Shown here: piece after piece, positions 22,590 to 33,702 of the stretch
Position numbering within the stretch: the first letter of the stretch is position 1
Layout: each line of letters begins with the position of its first letter
Assembly: GCA_022036555.1 (NCBI GenBank)
Contig: CM039140.1
Location: 30,128,473 to 30,192,472 of the forward strand
Direction of reading: 5' to 3'
Source: Microstegium vimineum
Taxonomy: Eukaryota > Streptophyta > Magnoliopsida > Poales > Poaceae
Length of the DNA stretch: 64,000 nt
Program-made: the position numbers and the translations under genes
Notes under the pieces: model-generated
What the model was told of the DNA's origin: nothing
The model's input: the letters and a program-made list of their open reading frames with translations, nothing else
Database searches by the model: none

Positions 22590-23030
22590 GTCGGCAAGTC
22601 ATTTTGCTTGCATGACCTATATGTAGAAACGAATGCAAATGGACATTTAAAACTTTCAAATGTTATCGTCAGATATTTATTTATCCAAAAATTAAAAAAA
22701 TGCATCTAAAATCCATCATTATATATGAACAAAATGTATCTGCAAACTCTGCGGCCACCAAGTGAACCCAAATAGTGAATTTCATTTGCTTTCGACCCTG
22801 TTTGGAGAGGCTCTGTTTAATCCTAAATCGGGGCTCCTACTTTCTGTTTTCTCTGGTTGTCTATGTATTTTACCGATTTGATCAAATATAGATAGATTCA
22901 AAGAATGGTGTCAAAAGTTCATCAAATGACAATTATCCAAATACATGAATTCAAATTTTGAATATAAATTCAGAGTTGAACAACATTGTTCACCATATCA
23001 TATAGTTTATCGCTATATTAAGTTCACAAA
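22590..23030. other. Intergenic DNA without recognised genes
   Basis: AT-rich; no open frame, RNA gene or repeat ends I can support. Confidence 0.35.
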
Positions 23031-23039
23031 CACAAATGC

Positions 23040-23183
23040 AATGTTTGGCAAATGGGATAGGGAAATAATATCCCATCCTTTATTTAATCCTAGTCATTCA
23101 TTCTCACACCTCATTCAATCCTAGCCATTCATCCATTTCTCTTTCCCAATCCTTTCTCTCATAACCCGTTTGCCAAACATCAC
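23040..23183. mobile_element. Short MITE with ATGTTTGGCAAA ends
   Basis: The left end ATGTTTGGCAAATGGGATAG and the right end (reverse complement ATGTTTGGCAAACGGGTTAT) are inverted repeats. The interior has direct CATTCA/TAATCCTAG(T/C)CATTCA repeats. Length about 140 bp. The target duplication is unclear, so the superfamily is open. Confidence 0.6.
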
Positions 23184-23399
23184 CAAAACGTATCAATGCA
23201 TCAACTCCCACCGAGGATTGAGGCATTTGACTGAAGCCATTGGCGAGGGTGGCGGTGGCAATGGCAACAGAGCACATGAATCGTTTGCTGTGGATGGTAC
23301 ATATACACACGTAGAGAATAACAGACAAATCTGAAAAATAAGGTAGAGGCATCCAAATCCCCAGAGAATGTAGCTGTTATACTCCGTACACACTATTTT

Positions 23400-24560
23400 T
23401 TCATAAAAAATCACAGCAAAAACAGTGAATTAAAAAAAGAATTCAATGAGGTCGTCTTCTCTCTAGTAGTTCAGTGTATCCACCAATACCTTGATATCCC
23501 TAGTTTGGGCTGCATCGTACCTAGGCCCATTGTGCCATTTCAGTAGACCAGGCCGGTATATGCTAGAATTTTTTACCTTATAATTTTTTTTTGCAAAAAT
23601 AAGCGTTCTAATAAAGAAATATAAATTTACAAAAGTATACTACTATCACGGATCAAAGTGGAAGGATTTAAATTCCACAGATTCAATTGCCGGAATTTCC
23701 TTTACAGCCAATTTGGTGGAATTTTGTTTTGCTAAGCAGCCCTTCTTTAAAAATATGATACCTTTTATGTCGATAGACATGAAATTTTATATCAAAATTA
23801 TAAACCTCAATAAAGTACAGCTCTGTAATTCATGAATTTTTTGTTTGAAACTGTTTCTAACTTTGCAAAAAAATCCCACCAAAAACAGCGAACCATAAAA
23901 GATCCAATGAGTCCGTCTTCTCTCCGGAACGGTCCACAAACACTTTGACATCCCCAGTTTGAGCTGCATCATGCCTGGGCCCAGTGTGCCATTTCAGCCG
24001 ATCAGGCCCAGGTATATGCCAGATTTCTTTTTACTTTTTTTTTTTGTATTTTTATTAAATCCGTCTTGCAAAAGTAAGTGTTCCAGTAAAGAAAAAAAAT
24101 TACAAAAGTATACTACTATCACGGATCAAAGTAGCCGGATTTGAATTCCACAGATTCAACTGCCAAAAATTCCTTAACAGCCAATTGTTGGTCGAATTTT
24201 CTTTTGCTAAGAAGCCCTTCTTTAAAAGTATCGTACTGCACTTTGAGAAGTCAAATATTTAGATTTGACTATATTTTTAAAACATATTATTAACATTTGC
24301 ATATCCTTAAATAAGTTTACTACAAAAATATATAATGTAATTCATCTATTGATATTTGTTTAGATCATAAATATTAATACTTGTTTGTACTTAAAATTTG
24401 TTGACACCTCGAAGTACGAGATGTGTACTTATTTTAGGATGGAGGGAGTATATCGATAGATATGGAATTTATATAAAATATTGTAGACCTCAATAAAGTA
24501 CAACTATGTGATTCAAGAAATTTTTGTTTGAAATTGTTTCTGACTTTGTAAAAAAAAATC
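23400..24560. repeat. Tandem duplication, unit about 475 bp, 2.4 copies
   Basis: Segment 23400-23880 (containing CAATGAG, GTGCCATTTCAG, TACTACTATCACGGATCAAA) recurs about 473 bp later (23880-24240). A third partial copy (about 24445-24560, starting CGATAGATATGGAATTT) matches 23773-23890. Between copies two and three lies a short insertion (24228-24449). Confidence 0.8.
24228..24449. mobile_element. Stowaway-like MITE inside the tandem duplication
   Basis: About 220 bp absent from the equivalent place in the first repeat unit. It ends TAGGATGGAGGGAGTA, the reverse complement of the Stowaway terminus CTCCCTCC plus TA. The left end is degenerate, so the start is approximate. Confidence 0.5.
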
Positions 24561-25190
24561 CCAACAAAAGCAATGCATTTAAAAACTCGGTAGCGTAACA
24601 AAACTAGTATTATCTACATAATGACAGTTATAACTTTGTAGGTCACAACATTTTGAGGTAAAGCCATCCAGGTGTATAAGTAGTCAATGCAAATAAAGCC
24701 TTATAATGTGTATTAATTATTTCGGCATGAAAATGACTTGAAAAGAGAAAAGGCCATGATCTACAAAACTGTGAATCCTTTTGAGCTCTGTACTTTTCAT
24801 ATTAATTCCATCTTCATCTGAGATCATACGTAAATATAACAACTTCTTTTGAAGATAAGTTAAGTTAAAAAAAAGGGATTTTTTTTTTGTTTAATTGGCA
24901 GTAAAGGGAAATCCCGCCACTTCAACTAGCAACAGTAGCATATACTTTAGTATATACTTCAGCAGATTCCTGATCGGGACAATTAGTGTTTGCAAGAAAA
25001 ACAAGTTTCAAATGTAAAAAAAAAAGAAAAAGTTAGGACTTTGCCATTTAACAGGCGTATGAAATATCTTTGTCAAACAACCCAAGACAATCCTGGGATT
25101 ACTAGTGCATGTCTTCATCTTTGTTGGATCATCCCCCTCAAGGGAGGAGCCAGGGGACTTAGAATTAGGGGAGGCAAAGTCTATGTAAAT
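24561..25190. other. Intergenic DNA without recognised genes
   Basis: AT-rich stretch with A- and T-runs (24867-24895, 25017-25030). No gene seen. Confidence 0.35.
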
Positions 25191-25328
25191 GGAGATAATA
25201 TTCATGTATTTAAGCACCTAACATGCATGGAATTAGCAGGCTCTGCCCCTGGTCCTCCTCCTTGGGTCAGTTGAGGCCAGCTGCCTTGAGATTAACTGGA
25301 TTGATGGGTTGTGGCATGGAAACAAGAA
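25190..25328. repeat. 130-bp direct repeat, left copy
   Basis: AGATAATATTCATGTATTTA through GGCATGGAAACAAGA matches 33563-33702 with a few differences (a 3-bp TCC insertion here, single-base changes). The pair brackets about 8.2 kb of retrotransposon and hAT sequence. It has no coding potential. Confidence 0.85.
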
Positions 25329-25481
25329 AACACAACCCAAATTTTTACGATTTAGCCCTTTAAAAAAAATCGTGTTTGGACCCCTAGCAGAACTAATCTC
25401 GGTTTTGGACCCTAGGGGTCGACGCCATGCCTCACGGCGCTGAGGTAACGTATGTTGACGTCATACCTAACGACGCCAAGC
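25329..25481. repeat. Fragment of an older LTR-like repeat
   Basis: Contains CGACGCCATGCCTCACGGCG-type sequence. The DNA after the retrotransposon (32091-32155 and 33445-33520) carries similar GGCGTCGAG / GGCGCCGAG phrases. The long-LTR element therefore inserted into an earlier GC-rich repeat, probably an LTR of another family (inference). Confidence 0.4.
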
Positions 25482-25486
25482 AACTG
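25482..25486. repeat. Target-site duplication (AACTG), left copy
   Basis: AACTG before the 5' LTR is repeated exactly at 32086-32090 after the 3' LTR, showing that 25487-32085 entered as one insertion. Confidence 0.88.
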
Positions 25487-26270
25487 TGAAGAATCATGAC
25501 CCTAATGGTTTCGGTGATTAACGACAATTGAGGATTATTATGGCTAACGTGTGTTTTGCAGAGACTATGCGTAGCTTAGCCATAGTGATCAATGAGAATG
25601 GGCATCAGCAGTTATCACTAGTCCCCAAGATGGATATCGTTTTTGGATTTCAAAGACGACATGATGAAGACCCTAGAATGACAGGTCTAGGTGTCATAAG
25701 GAGATGAAGGGCACTTATAATTAGATAGGGCTTTATTTGATCTTTGACCGTACTATCAAGGGGGTCTTGGTGAGTAGCTTGACTTAGGAGAGCTTCATGA
25801 CTTAGGTGTGGTGCACACTTGACTACCTTAGCTCTAAGCAAGCCAATGGTGACCGCAAGATAGCCTAGAACAACTTCCATATTCATCGCGACGAAAACCG
25901 AAGTTGAGAGAGGCCCTGTCTGGGCGTCGGACGCTAAGGCCAAAGGTGCCGGACACTATCCGACGCGCCAGACGCTGGCGCCGGACGATGACGTCAGCAC
26001 GCTTGAGCGTCCGTCGAGCTATGCAGAGAGCTCCAAAAACGTCCATTTTGCGACGGACCCGTCTATTGCAAGGGCGTCGGACGCTAGCGAGTGTCCGGGA
26101 ATATTTTCCCAGAAACCCAAGAGCAGCCAGTTGGCGCCGTCCGTCGCCAAAGCCACGGAGCATCCGTCGTCTGCTGACGTGAACAGGAACTAGCCGTTGG
26201 GGCTTGCGACGGAGCGTCCGTCGCCTAGTGACGGAGCATCCATCGCCAACTTAAAATGTTTGTTTCTCAG
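25487..26270 (+). repeat. Truncated 5' LTR (U3 part only)
   Basis: Matches 30545-31345 from (T)AAGAATCATG to ATG(C/T)TTGTTTCTCAG, then similarity stops abruptly. The TATA-like TATTTAAA and the whole R-U5 half present in the 3' LTR are missing. Inside are repeated GCGTCGGACGCT / GCGTCCGTCGC modules. Confidence 0.85.
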
Positions 26271-27321
26271 AGTAGAGCCGCTCGTTTAAGGGGCGTCGGA
26301 CGCTTGCTAGCGTCCGTCGCAGAGGTGTCAGACGCGTCTGGCGCATCCAGGAGCTCTCTGTTCCTCTCTGTTCAAGCGACAGACGCTTCACAGCGTCCGT
26401 CGCATTGGCGCCGGAAGCGCCCGTCGCCAATTGGAGCTCTCTGGACCCTTACTGCATAAGCGTCGGACGTTGTGACCTAGCGTTTGTCGTGAACTTGCAG
26501 AGCGCATATGTTTTCAAAAACCGCTCTCCTTCCTCGGTCTTCCTTCGATCGACCCATACGCCCACGCCGCTCTTTCCGCAGCCGCTGCTCGCCTCTGTCC
26601 CAGTTTGCGCCGCGCCACCTCTCTCCACCGCCCAGCGCCGTGCCGCCCCTCGCCGTCGCCAGTCACAAGGACTCGTCGTCCTTCGTGATTCTCCACTCCA
26701 GCTGCCGCTCCCTCTGCCTCTTCACTCGAGTGTTTCAGCCGAGTTGGAGGCCTCCTGCGGGGAGAGTTCCCTTGGGCCGTGCTTCTCCAGTTCTTCTGCT
26801 TTGGCTGCCAAGGTGATCTCTCTTTTCTAGATGATCTTTGGTCTTTCAATTCCAAGCAAGGCTCTAGTTGATCACCCAATCCATCAAAGTCTCACTTAAC
26901 CCTAAATTGCTATCTCTCTCTTTTAGGCTTCGGGTTAGTTGATTGGTCGATCGAGGAATTCTCACCCTTTCTATTTTGGTCACTTGGTCAGAGGTATGGC
27001 AAAGCAAATTCGATCTATCACTTATCTCATTCATGCTTGTCCATTAGTTAATCTCACCTCTAGATAAATGCCTATATAGTTATATATCCCTATCTATCTA
27101 TCGTGCAGTTTGGGTAGTGGTAGTGAACTCGGGGCAAAGCCCGCGAGTACGGAATGAGGCAAAGCCTCGAGAGGACAGTCCAGGGCCGTCGTGCCATTCT
27201 TGCAGAGGATTGGGCAGTGGTTTGTTGATCTAGACAGTGGATTGTCAGTGAGCAGTGGTTCTCTATTGTTTTGATCAGTTGATCTTTGTCAGTTGTGCTT
27301 GTTTTCTTCTCGTGCCCCGCA
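26271..27321 (+). other. Unmatched leader replacing the 3' half of the 5' LTR
   Basis: 26271-26500 holds more GCGTCGGACGC / GCGTCCGTCGC modules that differ from those in the 3' LTR. 26510-26820 is a C-rich, exon-like stretch ending in a consensus-like donor (CCAAGGTGATCTC). 27090-27300 has GGCAAAGCC-type repeats. No LTR end (GATCCTTTCA) and no primer-binding site can be placed, so the leader has been rearranged or derives from another subfamily. Confidence 0.5.
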
Positions 27322-30070
27322 ATGGCACGCACGAAGAACGCCAGCCCCGTCCCCGGTAGCGGTGGTGACCCTCCACCTCCACCGCGTCCACCCACCGACC
27401 GGGTAAAGGGCAAGTCGAAGCTTATTGTACGGAAGAGGAAGCGACCACTGATGGATCCAGACTCAGTGGCAGTAGCAGAGGCAGCGGAGATCACCGAGCA
27501 GGGAAGACGTCGTGCCAGCTTGAGTATAGGTTCACCTACTCGCCGTGGAGCGCGTCGTGAGTCCCCTCTCGGCCAGAGGCACAGATAGCGCCAAAGACAG
27601 AGTCTGAGCCCCCAGAGGCTCCAGAGTCAGAGGAGACACAACAGGCAGAGGCCGCGGGCCACTCGTCGGTGCAGGAGCTTATGGCTCGTCGAGTCACACG
27701 CTCTTGTGGATCGGGACCTCCTCCTAGGCCCGATGGTCCGAGGCGCAACGACAGACCACCACCTCGACCTCGTCAGCCTGATCCAATACGATACCAGGTT
27801 CGAGCTCTAACAACGAAGCAAATCCAGGATATGAGATTCGCTGACTTCCAGACATGGTTTCCACCTCAGCATGACACTCGTGCCAGTCCAGAGTTCTACA
27901 CGACTGTGCACGAGGACTTCTACAGGGGTTACCTTGAGACCCGTACACCTCTTAGAGCTCACCGAGTGTGCCCTCTTCCGACTATTATTGAAGTCGGAGG
28001 TCCTGAGATAGCCCAACACTTAGAGTACCTTCAGGGGCTGACCGGTTTGATTGGCAGAGTTGACACCTATCAGGAGGACTGGGTCCGACACTTTTACGCT
28101 TCCTTGTGGGTCTCTCCCGACCACAACTTTCTGCACTTTGCTTTTAGAGGTCGAGACCACAGGATCTACGCCACCCGTTTCCGTGAGATCTTCCACCTAG
28201 AGGCTTCAGAGACACGGATTCACGCTTTGTGCTACGGTGACCAGGAGGCACCACGTCGTCCTCACGAGGGAGAGGTGTCGTCAGCGGAGTTTGTTCGTCC
28301 TTGCTTCAGAGAGCCGTTCGGAGAGGGGTCCAGTCGAGGCATGCGTGACCTCACGCCGACTGCCCGGATCCTGAACGAGGTGATCAGGCGTACCATACTC
28401 CCCAGAGTTGGAGCTCGCAAGACACTCACCACTGCAGTTATGGCTTTTAGCTCATATAGTACGGATGGAGAAGTTTGATATCTGGGACTTGTTGGTCAGT
28501 GAGATGGAGGATATCATTGCTTCTGGCTTTCGAGGACATTGGCAGCTGCAGTATGCTCACTGGATCTCGTACATGATGATTGCTCATGGTGATTCTATTG
28601 CCTTGCTTACCACACTCACTCGCTCAGACACCGTATTCCCTTAATACAACATGAGCCAGCTGGTCAGTCACAATGGTCGGGGTTGTCTGAGACGTCAGGG
28701 TCCCCACACTCGTCAGACAGGTATTCCACCTGAGTCAGAGGAGCAGCAGGACGCCATAGTTCAGGGTCTTGCTGAGTCAGAGCTTGCAGACTTATATGCT
28801 CAGATTGATGCTGCTGCAGATGATACATATCCAGATGATCTCCCCTCTAACAGCTCGGATGAGGACTACAGGACGATCCCTAAGTACGTGCCTAGGTCCC
28901 ACGACCACGAGGCCGGTGGGTCTAGCTCAGCTCCTCCACCTGCTGCAGACTCTTCATAGGCTACGTTGTTATCCATTCTCACTCAGTTGCAGCAGAGTCA
29001 GCAGCGTCAGACCGATGAGCTCCTTCGTCAGGCCGAGGAGCAGCGACGATAGTCAGAGGAGCAGAGGAGACAGGATGAGGAGGTGAGGAGACTAGCAGCA
29101 CAGCAGCTCGCATCTCAGGCAGAGTCACAGGCTATGTAGGACGAGTTCCAGCGCTAGTTTCTTAGTTACCAGATGCAGCAGGCCAAGATACAGAAGACAC
29201 AGACACTGCTTCTTGAGCGTCTCCTCAGCTCGAGCTTCGGGCCGTCTTACACTCCTCAGCTCCAGTTGCCCGGGGTCTCTCAGCAGCAGTTCACCTCCCA
29301 GCAGCAGCCGACTCCAGTAGTGGTGCCGACTCCTACCTTACAGCCCAGTGGGCTTTAAAGTCAGGCCCTGGCTTCTCCAGTGTGCCAGACACCGATGACT
29401 CAGGTGTCATCGTGGTTAGCTTCCCCCAGTGACTTTCAGACCGGATTCACTCCTACCCGGGGGGCTACCATAGCAGAGGCCACTCGAGACCTCACGGCTT
29501 CCTATAAAGAGATCACTGGTGAGGATTCTCCAATGGCAGCAGCTCAGCGTGACACTCAGCCACCTGAGGGTGATCTTGCAGCGATGGGCACCCACCTCTC
29601 GTCAGTAGCCTCGTCGGAGATCGCTCTACTCAGATAGTGACTACTCCTCCGCTTGCTGCTGTTACTACAGATGCTACATCCGCTGCAGCAGAGGGAGAGC
29701 TAGTAGCACCGACATAGTCAGATGGCCTACCAGCTGAGTAAGTGGCCGCAGTTTCTCTAGTAGAGCTTGCCGTGACACCCTCTCCTCCGCCTCGAGTCTA
29801 CGCTCGTCGAGTCACAATGCCCGCATCCACAGAGGCAGGACCGTCAGAGGCCCCAGCTGAGCCTTAGGGGGAGCCAGTAGTGTCAGCAGTTTTTTCAGAG
29901 TCTGCAGAGCCGGTCACTGAGTCAGAGTCAGCTCAGCCTTCCCAGACTGCTACACATACAGCGCTAGCTTCAGAGGGTCAGGCAGCAGATGGTGACAGTG
30001 ACTCGAGTCCCGACTACTCCCAGTTCGACCTCCGCACTTGTCAGCCAGATGCTTCAGCTCCAGATGCTTA
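27322..30070 (+). pseudogene. Gag-like open frame of the non-autonomous element, degenerate
   Basis: An ATG at 27322 opens a basic, Pro-rich N-terminus (PPPPRPPTDRVKGKSK). After a frameshift near 27590-27670 comes the conserved core at 27669-28440 (WVRHFYASLWVSPDHNFLHF, RIYATRFREIFHL, NEVIRRTILPRVG). The core continues in another frame from 28440 (DIWDLLVSEMEDIIASGFR, YAHWISYM), with an in-frame TAA at 28641. A Gln/Ser/Pro-rich, low-complexity tail runs to about 30070 through several stops. I recognise the core as the type encoded by plant non-autonomous LTR elements; its role is presumed structural (gag-like). It is broken in at least three places. Confidence 0.7.
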
Positions 30071-30544
30071 GGGCTTTTTGGTGCTTGGCGCCAAAGGGGG
30101 AGAGAGGGTAGTCGAGTAGTATCAGAGATAGGGGGAGGGATTTGATCTTACTTGTGTGATTTATTTTCCCCCGTACTCATGCATCATGTCTACTTTATTG
30201 CACTTGTGTATATGTGTGATGGTTGATGTTTGTGAGATACTTGTGTGTGACATACTCTCATGCTTATCACTAATACATGTTGTGAGTTGTCACTTGTTCA
30301 TGATATGTCTCTTTGATCAATGGTAATTGAGCTTCCGTGACTTACTCCGATATATACTTGAGAATATCATGAGGTACTCCAATTCTATTTCATATACTTG
30401 AGTACCATGTTTGTGGCTTGGCTTGGATGAGCAAGTATTGTTCAATCCTAGCTCAACCAACTAAGTCACTTGAAATCCTAACCTTTCAAATCTTATATCT
30501 TATACTCGAGGATTATTGTCGTCAATCACCAAAAAGGGGGAGAT

Positions 30545-32085
30545 TCAAGAATCATGGCCCTAATGGTTTCAGTGATTAACGACAATTGAGGATTATTATG
30601 GCTAACATGTGTTTTGCAGAGGCTATGCGTAGCTTAGCCATAGTGATCAATGAGAATGGGCATCAACGGTTATCACTAGTCCCCAAGATGGATATCGTTT
30701 TCGGATTTCAAAGACGACATGATGAAGACCCTAGAATGACAGGTCTAGGTGCCAAAAGGAGATGAAGATCACTTAGAATTAGATAGGGCTTTATTTGATC
30801 TTTGACCGTAGTATCAAGGGGGGTCTTGGTGAGTAGCTTGACTTAAGAGAGCTTCATGACTTAGGTGTGGTGCACACTTGACTACCTTAGCTCTAAGCAA
30901 GTCAATGGTGATCGCAAGATAGCCTAGAACAACTTCCATATTCATCGCGACGAAAACCGAAGTTGAGAGAGGCCCTGTCTGGGCGTCGGACGCTAAGGCC
31001 AGAGACGCCGGATGCTGTCCGATGCGCCAGACGTTGGCGCCGGACGATGACGTCAGCACGCTTGAGCGTCCGTCGAGCTATGCAGAGAGCTCCAGAAACG
31101 TCCATTTTGCGACGGACACGTCTGTCGCAAGGGTGTCGGACGCTAGCGAGCGTCCGAGAATATTTTCCCAGAAACCCGAGAGCAGCCAGTTGGCATCGGA
31201 CGCTGCAGGGCAGCGTCCATCGCCAAGCGATGGAGCATCCGTCGCCTGTTGACGTGAACAGAAACTAGCCGTTGGGGCTTGCGACTGAGCGTCCGTCGCC
31301 TAGCGACGGAGCGTCCCTCGCCAACTTAAAATGCTTGTTTCTCAGCACGAGAGCTGAGTGTGTGGGGGAGTATTTAAACTCCACCCCTTGTCTTCCCACC
31401 TCGCCTTTGCTCATTTCATTTGCTGGTTGCTGTGAGAAGGTTGGGAAGAGAGCAAGAGCCCTAGAGAGAGAGAGAGAGTGATTTGCGAATCCATCCTTCC
31501 ATCCTCTTCTCTATTTCATCCAAGAGATCAAGTGTGCATCCACTCTAGTTGTGAGGCTTGATTGAGTCAAGTGAAGATCAAGGCTTGTTACTCTTGGTGA
31601 TCGACATCACCTAGACCGTTCGGTGGTGCTCGGAGGAAGTTGATCGCCGGAAGGATTGTCGACGGCCCTTCTCCATCGACTTGTGATCGGTTATGGGCGG
31701 TTCACCGAGCCGGAGTGGCGAAGAACCAGCCCGTAGAGAGCACTCATCCCTTGCGTGGGATTGAGGGCGAGCAATACCTTGCGAGGTGCTCCAACGAGGA
31801 CTATGGGGGAGTGTCGACTCCTCGATACCTTAGCAAAACGTCGTCGTGTCAAGAATTTCTATCCCTAGCTCTTTCATACCGCATTACTTTCCGCACTTGT
31901 TCTTTCTTTCATACTAGACTTGTGTAGGATGCCTTTACATTCTTTGACCTGCTACCGCTTTCATAGTCTAAGGCACACGTATCATTAGGCATGGGGTGAT
32001 TGGCACTTGCTAAGATTTCATATTTGCTTTAGAAATTTGAAATAAGCCCAATTCACCCCCCGTCTTGGGCATCTTGATCCTTTCA
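30545..32085 (+). repeat. Complete 3' LTR
   Basis: Runs from TCAAGAATCATGG to GATCCTTTCA and is collinear with the solo LTR at 562-3415. A TATA-like TATTTAAA lies at 31371. Downstream is a leader with AGAGAGAGAGAGAG (about 31464-31478). Confidence 0.9.
31371..31378 (+). promoter_or_regulatory. LTR TATA box
   Basis: TATTTAAA in a GC-poor pocket after GTGTGGGGGAG. The solo LTR has TATTTATA at the same place, so the motif is conserved. The 5' LTR of this element lacks it. Confidence 0.6.
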
Positions 32086-32325
32086 AACTGGACCTGATGT
32101 TGCGCTAGAGCTGATGCAGCAGGAGGCTCAGCGTCGTAGATCATGGCGTCGAGCTCAGGGCCGGTCCTGAGTTTTCTGGGACCTAGAACAAATCTAAATT
32201 TTTGGACCTTTTATATGAATAGTATAATACCATCGATACTACCCATTAATAGTATATACACACTCAATAACAAAATTAACACAAAAGAAATATTCATATG
32301 AAATAATTTGTATACATATTACATT

Positions 32326-32580
32326 ACCTCAAAAATTTCTTCTAACATTCCTTGATGTGATGCCATTGATGATGGTTTCAATATCAATCTCATCTAATAA
32401 TTGCTTTTCAATGCATAATGTTGCCAATCCATTTAAGCTCTCTTGCGACATTCTAGATCTCAAATAGTTTTTCAACAATTTTAACTTTGAGAAACTTCTT
32501 TTAATTGATGTCACAATTACTGGCATAGTAAATAAGATGTGATAAGCAATAGAACTAATAGGATAACAATCAACTTCGGC
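32326..32580 (-). pseudogene. hAT transposase C-terminal dimerisation fragment
   Basis: The minus strand encodes the hAT C-terminal dimerisation motif (RSFSKLKLLKNYLRSRMSQE, then LNGLATLCIEKQLLDE), preceded in frame by AYHILFTMPVIVTSIK. This matches the tail of TTF/MYM-zinc-finger-type plant hAT transposases. DNA-binding and catalytic parts are absent, so it is non-functional. Confidence 0.85.
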
Positions 32581-33103
32581 AATAAACTAAAAGATCTCCA
32601 TACTTGTATTACTCTTAAGAAATTTATAAAGAGTCTCTCTATGTGATTCTATCAAATCATCTATCCGTTTTTCTTCTTTCTTTTATGGTTGCAAGAAGGA
32701 TACTTTCTCGACGATATGACACTATTAAAATTTGGAGAAACAAAAAAATTTGAAAGTAGGGATCATCTCAACTATTAGTAATTAAATATTGAATTCCTAC
32801 CTTGATCCATCAAAGCGAAACACAGAGTCAACCGATCGGAACAGGAGAGAGAGAGGCCCTTGCTGTCGGCTTGCTGCCGCCTGGCGCTGCGGCAGTGCGG
32901 CCTCCCTGCTCTGCCTCCTGCTCCTCTCCTGGGTGAACGCACGCCGCCAGGCCCTAACCCCTCTCACGCCTTGCCGCACGGATACTAAGGAAATATTGAG
33001 CTGATCACGGGATGACGTTTGACGAACTTGCGTCGCTGAGTGTTTGTGTATTGTATTCCATCCGTATTTCATATTCCTACTACTAATTTATTCATACCTT
33101 GGG

Positions 33104-33342
33104 CAGGGGCGGATCTACCAGGGGGGCTGGGTGGGCTACAGTTGGTGTATTAAAGAAAATCTAGAGGATTAAGGGGGAAAAAGGAGAAAAAAAGAGAGAT
33201 AAAAGAGATCAGCCTCTCCTTCAATCTTGTTATGAGAGGTTGATGGAGAAGAAAAGGAGAAAAAAGAAGAAAAAATTGGGAGATTAGAGGAAGAAGAAGA
33301 TCGACCAGTCCCTCCTATAATCTTGTCCTGGATCCGCCACTG
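33104..33342. mobile_element. Nested hAT MITE (239 bp)
   Basis: The left end CAGGGGCGGATC(T)ACCAGG and right end (reverse complement CAGTGGCGGATCCAGGA) form inverted repeats. The 8-bp duplication ACCTTGGG is exact at 33096-33103 and 33343-33350. The interior is purine-rich (GGAGAAAAAAG-type). Confidence 0.93.
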
Positions 33343-33444
33343 ACCTTGGGGGCCCATAAAAATGTTGGACCTGGGACGCTTGTCCCTCCCACCCCCCTCA
33401 GGGCTGTCCCTCCCGCCCCACTCAGGGCCAGGCCTGGCCGAGCT

Positions 33445-33562
33445 CGGTGCCATAGATCAGGGCACCGACCTCGATGCCACATATCACGGCGCCGAGTTAT
33501 TAGTCTATATATCTGGGCCTTAGAAATACAACAACGCTGGAGGTTAAGCCGGAGGTCCTGTG
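33445..33562. repeat. Older LTR-like repeat, right remnant
   Basis: GGCACCGACCTCGATGCCAC and GGCGCCGAG phrases continue the sequence interrupted by the hAT element and the long-LTR retrotransposon. Confidence 0.4.
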
Positions 33563-33702
33563 TGTACAGATAATATTCATGTATTTAAGCACCTAACATG
33601 CATGGAATTAGCAGGCTCTGCCCCCTGGTCCTCCTTGGGTCAGTTGAGGCCAGCTGCCTGAGATTAACTGAATTGATGTGTTGTGGCATGGAAACAAGAA
33701 GA
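33563..33702. repeat. 130-bp direct repeat, right copy
   Basis: Matches 25190-25328 (see there). The flanking bases on both sides differ, so homology is confined to this unit. Confidence 0.85.

Larger units (their letters stand above)
25487..32085 (+). mobile_element. Non-autonomous long-LTR retrotransposon (LARD-like)
   Basis: A 6.6-kb element bounded by target duplication AACTG. The 3' LTR (30545-32085, about 1.54 kb) is complete, and a polypurine tract (AAAAAGGGGGAGAT, 30531-30544) precedes it. The 5' LTR keeps only its first 784 bp. No protease, reverse transcriptase or integrase is present. The internal 3.2 kb holds a decayed gag-like open frame of its own. Such elements depend on polymerase from a relative. 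A solo LTR of the same family lies at 562-3415. Confidence 0.9.
32156..33436 (-). mobile_element. hAT transposon, internally deleted
   Basis: The ends are inverted repeats CAGGGCCGGTCCTGAG (left) and, reverse-complemented, CAGGCCTGGCCCTGAG (right). The 8-bp target duplication is GTCGAGCT (32148-32155) and GCCGAGCT (33437-33444), 7 of 8 matching. It keeps only the end of a transposase gene on the minus strand and contains a second hAT element at 33104-33342. Confidence 0.88.
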
